Shown here: in pieces, positions 54,816 through 62,324 of the stretch
How the letters are laid out: each line of letters opens with the position of its first letter
Numbering within the stretch: the stretch's first letter is position 1
Assembly (NCBI GenBank): GCA_017643645.1
Contig: JAEPNB010000001.1
Span: 62,001-126,000, forward strand
Direction: 5' to 3'
Length of the DNA stretch: 64,000 nucleotides
Origin: Balneola sp.
GTDB lineage: Bacteria; Bacteroidota; Rhodothermia; Balneolales; Balneolaceae
Made by a program: the position numbers and the translations under genes
Notes under the pieces: generated by a model
Seen by the model: only the letters and a program-made list of their open reading frames with translations
Told to the model about the DNA's origin: nothing
The model's database searches: none

Positions 54816-54826
54816 AATATCCTCCT
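54813..54826 (-). promoter_or_regulatory. Strong ribosome-binding site of the four-helix-bundle gene
   Basis: On the minus strand AGGAGG (54821-54826) stands five bases ahead of the ATG at 54815-54813. Most genes in this window show only partial or no Shine-Dalgarno match, so this is an outlier. Confidence 0.8.
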
Positions 54827-54883
54827 ACATTCTAAATTCTACTTTCTGTATCTTAAGTTTAAAACAACCAAAATCTATTAAAG

Positions 54884-56041
54884 TTGATAAATTCATTAAA
54901 AGCAACAACAAAACTCGGTTTTTTAGGAGCCGGACAACTTGCCAGAATGAGCGCTCTCGAAGCTTTTAAATTAGGAATTCAGGTAGCCGTTTTTTCTGAT
55001 CGGACTGAGAACGAACCCGTTCAGTTTATGACTCCATTCTCTGCTTCAGGCTCTTTTGATTCTGTTGATGATATGGTTGAATTTGCTAAAGGTTGTGATG
55101 TTATCACTTTAGAAAATGAGTTCATCAGTTCCGAAATTCTGCAAGAAGTTCAAGATAAAAGCGGTACTCCGATCTTTCCATCCCCAAAAAGTTTTTCACT
55201 GATTGAGAATAAGCTGATCGAAAAACAAACCTTTGAAAATGCCGGGATTCCGGTGACTCCATACAAATTAGTTAGATCAGAATCGGATCTTAAAACCTTT
55301 GGAGATACGCATGGCTGGCCTTATTTACTGAAATCTTCTAAAGGCGGTTACGATGGCTATGGAAATGAAACCGTTCGGGATCTCGAATCAGCAAGAGAAG
55401 GATTTGATAAACTTGGCGGTAACGAAGACCGAGATATCTTAGCAGAGGCATTTGTACCGTTTACTAAGGAAATAGCAGTTCAGGTTGCACGGAATGAAAC
55501 AGGAACAGTAGTGTATCCTTGTTGTGAAACTGTTCAGGATAATCATATTTGTGTAGCTGTTCTGTCTCCCGCTCCCATTGAAGAAAAGTATCAGAAAAAA
55601 GCTCAGGAACTTGCTGTAAAAGCAGTTGAAGCAATTGACGGAAAAGGAATTTATGCTTTTGAGTTTTTCCTGACAGAAGATGGAAATATTCTTTTAAATG
55701 AATCCGCTCCAAGACCACACAACTCCGGGCATTATACTATTGAAGGATGTGTAACTTCCCAGTTTGAAAATCATGTACGTGCTGTACTTGGACTTCCACT
55801 TGGTTCAACAAAGATGAATGCACCTTCTGTTGCGATGATCAATTTACTGGGAACGCATAATCGCCCGGCTGAAGCTGATAACATCCGAAGAGGAATGGAG
55901 GCAGAAAACGGACACCTTCATGTTTATGGAAAAGTACAGAGTAAAGTTGGTAGAAAAATGGCTCACTACACTTTGCTTGGGGATGATTTGGAAACTGTTT
56001 ACAAAAGAGCTAAAGAAGTATCGTCGAAAATTGAAATTTAA
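54884..56041 (+). CDS. purK: N5-carboxyaminoimidazole ribonucleotide synthase
   Basis: A 385-residue ATP-grasp enzyme starting at TTG. It carboxylates AIR to N5-CAIR in purine synthesis. The N-terminal LGFLGAGQLARM, the ATP-grasp block WPYLLKSSKGGYDGYGN and the C-terminal NESAPRPHNSGHYTIEGCVTSQFE are diagnostic. The product passes to PurE, encoded 97 bases downstream on the same strand. Confidence 0.96.
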   Translation: MINSLKATTKLGFLGAGQLARMSALEAFKLGIQVAVFSDRTENEPVQFMTPFSASGSFDSVDDMVEFAKGCDVITLENEFISSEILQEVQDKSGTPIFPSPKSFSLIENKLIEKQTFENAGIPVTPYKLVRSESDLKTFGDTHGWPYLLKSSKGGYDGYGNETVRDLESAREGFDKLGGNEDRDILAEAFVPFTKEIAVQVARNETGTVVYPCCETVQDNHICVAVLSPAPIEEKYQKKAQELAVKAVEAIDGKGIYAFEFFLTEDGNILLNESAPRPHNSGHYTIEGCVTSQFENHVRAVLGLPLGSTKMNAPSVAMINLLGTHNRPAEADNIRRGMEAENGHLHVYGKVQSKVGRKMAHYTLLGDDLETVYKRAKEVSSKIEI

Positions 56042-56066
56042 TTAATAGATTAGAGGTCTTACAAAG

Positions 56067-56087
56067 ATCCTGAAACAAGTTCAGGAT
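56067..56087. repeat. Palindromic repeat ATCCTGAA-ACAAG-TTCAGGAT
   Basis: A perfect 8-base stem with a five-base loop lies between purK and purE. The word (A)TCCTGAAACAAGTTCAGGAT is a palindromic intergenic element seen in many unrelated bacteria. It could form a hairpin in the purK-purE transcript and moderate the ratio of the two. Confidence 0.7.
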
Positions 56088-56138
56088 GACCTGATTTATT
56101 TATTACATTCAAAACAATTAATAAAAAATCCTTTAATA

Positions 56139-56624
56139 ATGAGCAATCCAATCATTGGCGTAGTAATGGGCAGCGACAGCGACTGGCCAACCATGAAACA
56201 AGCAACAGATATTCTGGATCAATTTGGTGTCAACTACGAAAAGAAAGTGGTTTCCGCTCATCGTACGCCAAATGATATGGCAGATTATGGAGAAACAGCT
56301 CGTGACCGGGGATTGCAAATTATTATAGCCGGAGCGGGCGGTGCCGCACACCTTCCGGGAATGTTGGCAAGTCATACCACTTTACCTGTAATCGGAGTTC
56401 CTATTCAAACTTCTGCTTTGGGTGGTTTGGATAGTCTTTATTCCATTGTTCAAATGCCAAACGGAATCCCTGTTGCAACGGTAGCTATAGGAAAGGCACA
56501 AAATGCTGGCTTACTGGCTTTAAGGATGTTAAGTATGAATGATTCCGGTATTGCCGGTAAACTGGCTGATTACCATGCAAATCTAGCTGATGAGAGTCGA
56601 GAGAAGACTAAGAATCTTACGTAA
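56139..56624 (+). CDS. purE: N5-carboxyaminoimidazole ribonucleotide mutase
   Basis: A 161-residue class I PurE that converts N5-CAIR to CAIR. The active-site loops [19 protein letters not shown] and [18 protein letters not shown], and [20 protein letters not shown], are all intact. Presence of purK next to it agrees with the class I (N5-CAIR) route rather than the direct AIR carboxylase. Confidence 0.97.
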   Translation: MSNPIIGVVMGSDSDWPTMKQATDILDQFGVNYEKKVVSAHRTPNDMADYGETARDRGLQIIIAGAGGAAHLPGMLASHTTLPVIGVPIQTSALGGLDSLYSIVQMPNGIPVATVAIGKAQNAGLLALRMLSMNDSGIAGKLADYHANLADESREKTKNLT

Positions 56625-56693
56625 TTGATTTTTTAGTAGCATTTTACATCTACTTTTTTATATTTAAAGTATTCATAAATAATACTTTAATAG

Positions 56694-57938
56694 TTGAACC
56701 TGTCGCTAAAAATAATTCCTTTTTTCCTTATCACCATTATCGGGATGTCGGATTGTGATTTTGACTTTGATCTTGATTGTTTAGAAACAAAACAGAATAC
56801 CAGGTATTATTTAGACATCATGATTTTGGAGGCTCCTCCTCCTTATGATTCTTTTGATATTATATCTTCATCTAAAATAAATAAACTAAAAAAACTTCCC
56901 GGTTTACATAAAAATATAGAGGAGTATCGTTCTACTCAGTTGACTTCAGATCAAAGCACGCTCATTTCAGAAAATGGATTTGATTTCAGCCTGATTAACC
57001 TGTCCCCAAATAATAGAGGAATAGCTCCCTTTGCCGAATCAGATATTATTACAATGTCTGAAAGTAGTTTGATAGCTCTAAATTTCTTCGATTATCGCAC
57101 TTCTGATAAACATATATTAAAAAGAAGTAATGAGTTACTTGAAGGGCAAAGTACTTACTTTAAAATCAAATCAAGTTCGTTAGCCCTGCTTAACCCAGAG
57201 ACTTTGAATCAAACTATAGTTATGGATTTCATTAGTGAAATAAATGATTCTATATTTATAGAAAAGGAATTAGAAAGAATTTGGCACAATCCAATTAATG
57301 AGTCAATTATTATTGGTTTAAGAGAAGAAAATTACTTCTTAGAATTTCAAGAGCAAGCTCCTGATGATTGGAAGCAAGGCATGAATCAACTTTCAATTAT
57401 TAGACTAAATGATCAAAATAACATCGATACTTTAGTAAAATATGCTCCTTCTTTTCACAACGATAATTCGTACTTAAGATCAATTCAATCAACAAAAGAT
57501 TACCTATTGGTATCGAAAGACTCTATCTATATTTATAATTTAGATGGAGAACTCATTACGATAGAAGCGGGCAGGTACCCAAAAGCTTATTCTGGTATCA
57601 ACAGCTTCACCTATTTCAATGGTAATTATTACTACAATATTGAAACACAAAACATTATAGACTTATCCTTATATGTGGATAATATTACATCCTCCAACCC
57701 CTATGATGACGTTATTTTGATTACTGAGAGTAATACGCGACTTCATATATTTACGTTATCTGATAAAGAAGTTATTCAAACTATTTCATTGGATGATCTT
57801 CCTGCTGTTTCACAAAGCAGGAGTAAAATAAACTCTGTAGGAATGTACCATCCGATTTTGACTTCTGACAATTCAATAAGGCTCATCTACATAGATAGCT
57901 ACTACAACGACGATCCAAATGATGATTGTGAAATATAA
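56694..57938 (+). CDS. Hypothetical exported protein
   Basis: A 414-residue protein starting at TTG. A hydrophobic signal LKIIPFFLITIIGMSDC is followed by the acidic, cysteine-bearing start DFDFDLDC. The residue before the candidate lipid cysteine is aspartate, so lipidation is doubtful. The rest is beta-rich, with propeller-like strand pairs (DYLLVSKDSIYIYNLDGELI and DVILITESNTRLHIFTLSD). No family is recognised. It resembles the 748-residue lipoprotein at 35.7 kb in low GC and strand pattern. No neighbour suggests a function. Confidence 0.6.
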   Translation: MNLSLKIIPFFLITIIGMSDCDFDFDLDCLETKQNTRYYLDIMILEAPPPYDSFDIISSSKINKLKKLPGLHKNIEEYRSTQLTSDQSTLISENGFDFSLINLSPNNRGIAPFAESDIITMSESSLIALNFFDYRTSDKHILKRSNELLEGQSTYFKIKSSSLALLNPETLNQTIVMDFISEINDSIFIEKELERIWHNPINESIIIGLREENYFLEFQEQAPDDWKQGMNQLSIIRLNDQNNIDTLVKYAPSFHNDNSYLRSIQSTKDYLLVSKDSIYIYNLDGELITIEAGRYPKAYSGINSFTYFNGNYYYNIETQNIIDLSLYVDNITSSNPYDDVILITESNTRLHIFTLSDKEVIQTISLDDLPAVSQSRSKINSVGMYHPILTSDNSIRLIYIDSYYNDDPNDDCEI

Positions 57939-58110
57939 AAAGATGATTTTTTCAAAATCAACTCACCCACAAAAATAATTGGCGATACGATAATTTAAGC
58001 GTACTTTATGCACGGATTGGTTCTGATATCTTGACTACGGTATTGAACTACTTGGGTTTAGGGTTGATCTGATCATTCCGAAATTTAGTTTTAACAAGAT
58101 ATATATACAC

Positions 58111-58365
58111 ATGAACATTTATGTAGGGAACCTTAGTTACGGAGTTTCTGAAGACAATTTACGGGAAGTATTTGAAGCTTATGGAGAAGTAAGCTCTTGC
58201 AAAGTAATCACTGACAAATATTCCGGCCGTTCAAAAGGCTTTGGGTTTGTTGAGATGGATAATGATTCAGAAGCACAAGCAGCTATTGATCAATTAGACG
58301 GTGCAGAAATCGACGGACGTGCAGTTCGTGTAAACGAAGCGCGACCAAGAGAAGACAAAAAGTAA
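58111..58365 (+). CDS. RRM-type RNA-binding protein
   Basis: An 84-residue single RRM domain with RNP2 IYVGNL at residues 3-8 and RNP1 KGFGFVEM at 42-49. Small RRM proteins of this kind in Bacteroidetes and cyanobacteria bind RNA and are often cold- or stress-responsive. The 172 bases ahead of it hold no recognisable motif. A strong terminator follows. Confidence 0.93.
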   Translation: MNIYVGNLSYGVSEDNLREVFEAYGEVSSCKVITDKYSGRSKGFGFVEMDNDSEAQAAIDQLDGAEIDGRAVRVNEARPREDKK

Positions 58366-58391
58366 TAAGCTTTTTTCTTTTTAGTGAGTTT

Positions 58392-58422
58392 AACCCGATC
58401 TGAAAACAGGTCGGGTTTTTTT
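58392..58422 (+). terminator. Rho-independent terminator after the RRM gene
   Basis: An 11-base stem AACCCGATCTG/CAGGTCGGGTT (one G-U pair) with an AAAA loop is followed by a run of T at 58416-58422. It lies 27 bases after the RRM stop codon. Confidence 0.92.
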
Positions 58423-58504
58423 GTGCCTTAATTTTTGGTAACATTTTTTCTTTGATTCAGTATCACTCAACCATAATAAAAACTTAAATCAACGGAGCAC
58501 AATC

Positions 58505-58825
58505 ATGATCATGTCAACAACTAACAATTTAGATGGAAGAGAAGTAAAGAAATATCTGGGAGTGGTAACCGGAGAAGCAATCTTGGGAGCTAATATCTTT
58601 AAAGACTTTTTTGCAGGCATCAGAGATATTGTTGGCGGTCGGTCAGCTGCTTACGAACGTGAATTGCAGGAAGCCAGAAGACTTGCATTCGGAGAAATGG
58701 AAGACAAAGCATCCAGAGTAGGCGCAACTGCAATTATCGGTATTGATATCGATTATGAAACTATTGGAGCCAACGGAAGCATGCTAATGGTTTCAGTAAG
58801 CGGAACTGCTGTACTTGCTGAATAA
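58505..58825 (+). CDS. YbjQ/UPF0145 family protein
   Basis: A 106-residue protein of the YbjQ (DUF74) family, which forms pentameric rings. Recognisable blocks are [37 protein letters not shown] and [17 protein letters not shown]. Early annotation as heavy-metal binding is not well supported. An in-frame ATG two codons later (58511) is an alternative start; GGAG at 58494-58497 could serve either. Confidence 0.9.
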   Translation: MIMSTTNNLDGREVKKYLGVVTGEAILGANIFKDFFAGIRDIVGGRSAAYERELQEARRLAFGEMEDKASRVGATAIIGIDIDYETIGANGSMLMVSVSGTAVLAE

Positions 58826-58830
58826 GATCT

Positions 58831-58877
58831 AACCACAGAGAACACTGAGTTTAACATTCTCAGTGACCTCTGTGGTT
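58831..58877. repeat. Long imperfect hairpin between ybjQ-like gene and dnaJ
   Basis: The arm AACCACAGAGAACACTGAG (58831-58849) pairs with CTCAGTGACCTCTGTGGTT (58859-58877) except for two central bases, with a nine-base loop. It sits between convergent genes and may end both transcripts, although no T run follows. CCACAGAG...CACTGAG is a word of common intergenic repeats. Confidence 0.65.
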
Positions 58878-58883
58878 TATCGC

Positions 58884-60062
58884 CTACCCAAAAACATCTT
58901 TCATTTTCGAGAAGAAACCCTTTTCCTGCTGTTTCATATTTACAGCATCAAAGTTTTCTGATTCTCTAAAGCTTTCCATTGCTTTACGTTGTTCATCAGT
59001 TAGTTCGCTTGGCATGTAAACATTTACTCGAAGTAATTGATCACCGGTTCCTGAATTATTCAAACCAACTATTCCTTTGCCTCGCATGCGCAGAAGTTTA
59101 CCAGGCTGAGTTCCTTCTTCGATCTTAAGTTTAGCCTTACCTTTAAGCGTTGGCACCTGAACTTCAGTTCCTAATACGGCATCAGGTATGCTTAAATTTA
59201 AGTTGTAATAGATGTTATTTCCTTCTCTCTCAAAATGCTCATGCTCTTTTTCTTCGATAAGAACAATAAGATCTCCGGCAGGTCCACCTCTTCTTCCGGC
59301 ATTTCCCTGACTGCGAAGAGTTATATAATTTCCGTTAGAAACCCCTGAAGGAATATTAATCTTTACGGTTTCTTCTCCTTTAATCCTTCCTTCACCGGCA
59401 CATTTAGTACACTTGTTCTTAATGATTCTACCATCACCGCTACAAGTAGGACATGGTTGAACATTAACCATTTGTCCAAGCATTGTTCGTGTTACCTGAC
59501 GAACTTCTCCTATTCCATTACAGGTTCCGCATGTTTCAAAATCAGAATCTGTTTCAGCGCCGGTACCGGTACATTTATCACATACCAGTTGCTTCTTGAT
59601 CTTCAATTTCTTTTCTGTACCAAAAGCGACTTCATTCAGCTCAAGTGGCATTCTGATCTTCATGTCAGAGCCCGGTGTTCCCGGCTGACGTCTTCCACCT
59701 CTTCCTCTGGATTGTCCACCAAAGCTTTGTTCTCCAAAAAATCCGCTTCCGAAAATATCACCGAAGCGACTGAAAATATCTTCGAAACCCATTCCGTCGA
59801 AATCGACTCCACCACCACCGAAACCGCCTTGATTGCCATTTACTCCGGCATGGCCGTATTGGTCGTAGCGAGCTCTCTTTTGCGGGTCTCTGAGCACCTC
59901 ATAGGCTTCCGATGCTTCTTTAAATTTCTTTTCAGCTTCGGCATCCCCTTTATTTCTGTCCGGGTGATATTTCATCGCCTTTTTACGGTAGGCTTTCTTA
60001 AGCTCAGCTTCAGAAGCCCCTTTGTCTACTTCAAGTATTTCGTAATAATCTCTGTTTGTCAT
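58884..60062 (-). CDS. dnaJ: Chaperone DnaJ
   Basis: A 392-residue type I Hsp40. The J domain has the HPD motif (KYHPDRNKG), followed by a Gly/Phe-rich linker, then four zinc-binding CxxCxGxG repeats ([32 protein letters not shown]) and the C-terminal substrate domains. It stimulates DnaK ATPase. It is co-transcribed with grpE three bases upstream; dnaK and hrcA are not adjacent. Confidence 0.98.
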   Translation of the reverse strand: MTNRDYYEILEVDKGASEAELKKAYRKKAMKYHPDRNKGDAEAEKKFKEASEAYEVLRDPQKRARYDQYGHAGVNGNQGGFGGGGVDFDGMGFEDIFSRFGDIFGSGFFGEQSFGGQSRGRGGRRQPGTPGSDMKIRMPLELNEVAFGTEKKLKIKKQLVCDKCTGTGAETDSDFETCGTCNGIGEVRQVTRTMLGQMVNVQPCPTCSGDGRIIKNKCTKCAGEGRIKGEETVKINIPSGVSNGNYITLRSQGNAGRRGGPAGDLIVLIEEKEHEHFEREGNNIYYNLNLSIPDAVLGTEVQVPTLKGKAKLKIEEGTQPGKLLRMRGKGIVGLNNSGTGDQLLRVNVYMPSELTDEQRKAMESFRESENFDAVNMKQQEKGFFSKMKDVFG

Positions 60063-60065
60063 CTC

Positions 60066-60647
60066 TTATTGGCTCACAATTACTTTTGCATGCTTAATTA
60101 CTTTTTCTCCCATTCTGTAGCCCCGCTCCAAAACCTGAAGAACGGTATCACTTGGAGTTTTTTCATCTGTTGCCGGTTGACGTAATAAAGCATCATGAAG
60201 GTTCACATCAAAAGGAACGTTGATCTCATCGATTTTTTCGATCCCGTGTTTTGCAAGAATATCTTCGAATTTACTAGAAACCATTTCAACACCTGCAAGA
60301 AAATTCTCATCTACTGCTGAATCTTTACTTGCATCCAGAGTTCTGAGCAGATCATCATTCAGAGGTAAAAAGTCACGAAGTGCTTCAGCCTTTACCTGCT
60401 CTCTAAGCTGATAACGCTCTTTCTGAACTCTTTTTCTCACATTTTCAAGTTCAGCAGCTTTCCGAAGTACGGAATCTTTAGCTACAGCTAATTCACTTTC
60501 TAATTCTTCAATCCGGAGTTCTTTCTCATCTTTAACTTCCTCCTCAGAAGCTTCCGAAGACTCCGATTCATTAATTTCTGACTGATCTTCTTCCAATACT
60601 TCGTTCTCAGAATTTTCTAAAATTTCTTCCTGCTCTTTTTTACTCAT
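60066..60647 (-). CDS. grpE: Nucleotide exchange factor GrpE
   Basis: A 193-residue GrpE. The long acidic N-terminal part (ESSEASEEEVKDEKELRIEE) precedes the coiled coil with ELENVRKRVQKERYQLREQV, and the C-terminal beta domain carries VNVPFDVNLHDALLR-like and VLQVLERGYRMGEKVIKHAKV blocks. It releases ADP from DnaK. A candidate promoter lies 44-70 bases ahead. No CIRCE inverted repeat was seen. Confidence 0.96.
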   Translation of the reverse strand: MSKKEQEEILENSENEVLEEDQSEINESESSEASEEEVKDEKELRIEELESELAVAKDSVLRKAAELENVRKRVQKERYQLREQVKAEALRDFLPLNDDLLRTLDASKDSAVDENFLAGVEMVSSKFEDILAKHGIEKIDEINVPFDVNLHDALLRQPATDEKTPSDTVLQVLERGYRMGEKVIKHAKVIVSQ

Positions 60648-60690
60648 TGATGTCTTTAAAATGGGGTTCTGTTTTATAAAAAATATTTAG

Positions 60691-60717
60691 CAAATATAAT
60701 GCCAGTAACAATCACAA
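60691..60717 (-). promoter_or_regulatory. Candidate Bacteroidetes-type promoter of grpE-dnaJ
   Basis: On the minus strand TTG (60717-60715) is followed after 16 bases by TATATTTG (60698-60691), matching TAnnTTTG. The grpE ATG begins 43 bases downstream. Confidence 0.5.
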
Positions 60718-60753
60718 TTTCTTTAATGACAATGTTTCGGGAATAAACTCCAT

Positions 60754-60785
60754 AAAAAAACCCATCAGCGTTAGACTGATGGGTT
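60754..60785 (-). terminator. Rho-independent terminator after the SGNH-hydrolase gene
   Basis: On the minus strand a perfect 10-base stem AACCCATCAG/CTGATGGGTT with a seven-base loop is followed by seven T bases. It lies 21 bases beyond the stop of the SGNH-hydrolase lipoprotein gene. Confidence 0.92.
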
Positions 60786-60806
60786 CTAATATAATTTTGT
60801 ATAACT

Positions 60807-62309
60807 CTATTGTTGGCTTAAACAATTGCCTGCGCAAACAGAAACACTAGATCTGTTCAACACATTTATGCTAGGTAAAGATGCCCCAAACTGAGCCTCA
60901 ATAGTTGCAATAATCTCGTTCACAATTAACGCATTACCTCTTGGATTAGGATGTATTCCATCCGTTGAAAGAACTCCTGTTGGAGCAAAGTCAGGTGTTA
61001 GATCTACACCGTCAACAGTAATTCCTGGAACTCCATCACTTAAACCAAATAAGTCAGCGAAAACTCCCGTTGCAGAATTTGTATCATACAAAGTTAATCT
61101 ACTTGAATTTGCAGCCACTACTTGTGCCATTATTGCGTTAAAAGTCTGGCGGCTAGTTTCGATTTCTTGCAGCTCGGATGGAATCAAAACGAAACGATCT
61201 TCAACCGCATCCTGCAAACCATAAGCTCCTTCTCCAAATACGTCTACACCTAATATGGCTCCAAGAGATAATATAGTAAGGTCTGTAGGTTCAGATTGTC
61301 GTAAAGGTGGTAATCCAAAAGCACTTAAATCTGTTAATGTTTCATCTTCCATTACAAAAGCATTAGCTCCTGCTGCAAAAGAAATCATTCTTCTATCAGC
61401 CTCTGCCTGGGAAATAGCACCTGCAGTAGCAGCTTGTTGAACTCCATTATTGTAATCTTCATAACCTGTTGTTAATGCTTGAGCAGTTGGGTCGTCCAAA
61501 GGTATCGGATTATAGGGTACTGCTCTAAAGAAAGCTAGACCTAAGAATGAAGGTATATTAATAACTACACCATCAGCTGTTGTTTCAGACATAAGATCAG
61601 TAACTACGTTTGTAAATCTAGTCTGAAAATCTGCATTAGAAGTTAATGCGGCTGAATTAGAAGCTCCTCCTCTTGCATAATCTAGCACATCATTGCTTCC
61701 AATCCACAGTGAAAAGAAAGTAGGATCTGCATTAATAGCGTCTCCAAGAACAGTAGATGCACCCGGACTACTTGCAAATCTTCCGTAAAAAGGATTATTA
61801 GCAACTGCAGGATCTCTTAGTTGTCCTACAGTTATACCCGGAACTCCAAAATTGTTCAAAGCCGGACCAGTATATGCAGTTGGTGCTTCACCATTAATGA
61901 CCGGGGATGGAGCTCTTATTTCTGTATCTAATTTAAATCTACCAAAAGTAATCCCATTATTTGGATTAGGACTGATTCCAATATTAAATCCATTCTCGGA
62001 ATTAATTGCAGGTTGGTTAAATGTATAATCTCCGTCAACAGTAGCAGCAAAACTGGTTGCTAAAATTGCCGCTACGGAATTACGTTGACCAATATTATAC
62101 AACGCCCCATCCATCAAACCGGCCGTTAATGAGTTACCAATAGCTACATAATTAGAGAAATCTGTGCTTCCTGAAGAATATTCAGGAGTTGATGGTAGAG
62201 GATTTTCTTCTAGTTGGTCATCAACCAGAGAGTCTTCTATTCCATCACAAGAGTATGAAATCAATCCCGTGACGATCAGTAATAAAAATATTTTATAGAA
62301 TTTGTTCAT
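60807..62309 (-). CDS. SGNH/GDSL-hydrolase lipoprotein
   Basis: A 500-residue lipoprotein (signal LLIVTGLISYSC, Cys21). Block I is AIGNSLTAGL, with the nucleophile Ser60 in GNS instead of GDS, block II includes PGITVGQL, block III is WIGSNDVL and block V is DGIHPNPRGN, so Ser, Asn, Asp and His are all in place. The size and extra loops match the large Bacteroidetes SGNH lipoproteins; substrates may be lipids or esters, not specified here. It follows the TonB-dependent receptor gene by 15 bases, so the two are probably one uptake or processing unit. Confidence 0.88.
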   Translation of the reverse strand: MNKFYKIFLLLIVTGLISYSCDGIEDSLVDDQLEENPLPSTPEYSSGSTDFSNYVAIGNSLTAGLMDGALYNIGQRNSVAAILATSFAATVDGDYTFNQPAINSENGFNIGISPNPNNGITFGRFKLDTEIRAPSPVINGEAPTAYTGPALNNFGVPGITVGQLRDPAVANNPFYGRFASSPGASTVLGDAINADPTFFSLWIGSNDVLDYARGGASNSAALTSNADFQTRFTNVVTDLMSETTADGVVINIPSFLGLAFFRAVPYNPIPLDDPTAQALTTGYEDYNNGVQQAATAGAISQAEADRRMISFAAGANAFVMEDETLTDLSAFGLPPLRQSEPTDLTILSLGAILGVDVFGEGAYGLQDAVEDRFVLIPSELQEIETSRQTFNAIMAQVVAANSSRLTLYDTNSATGVFADLFGLSDGVPGITVDGVDLTPDFAPTGVLSTDGIHPNPRGNALIVNEIIATIEAQFGASLPSINVLNRSSVSVCAGNCLSQQ

Positions 62310-62324
62310 TGTTATATCCTTTTC

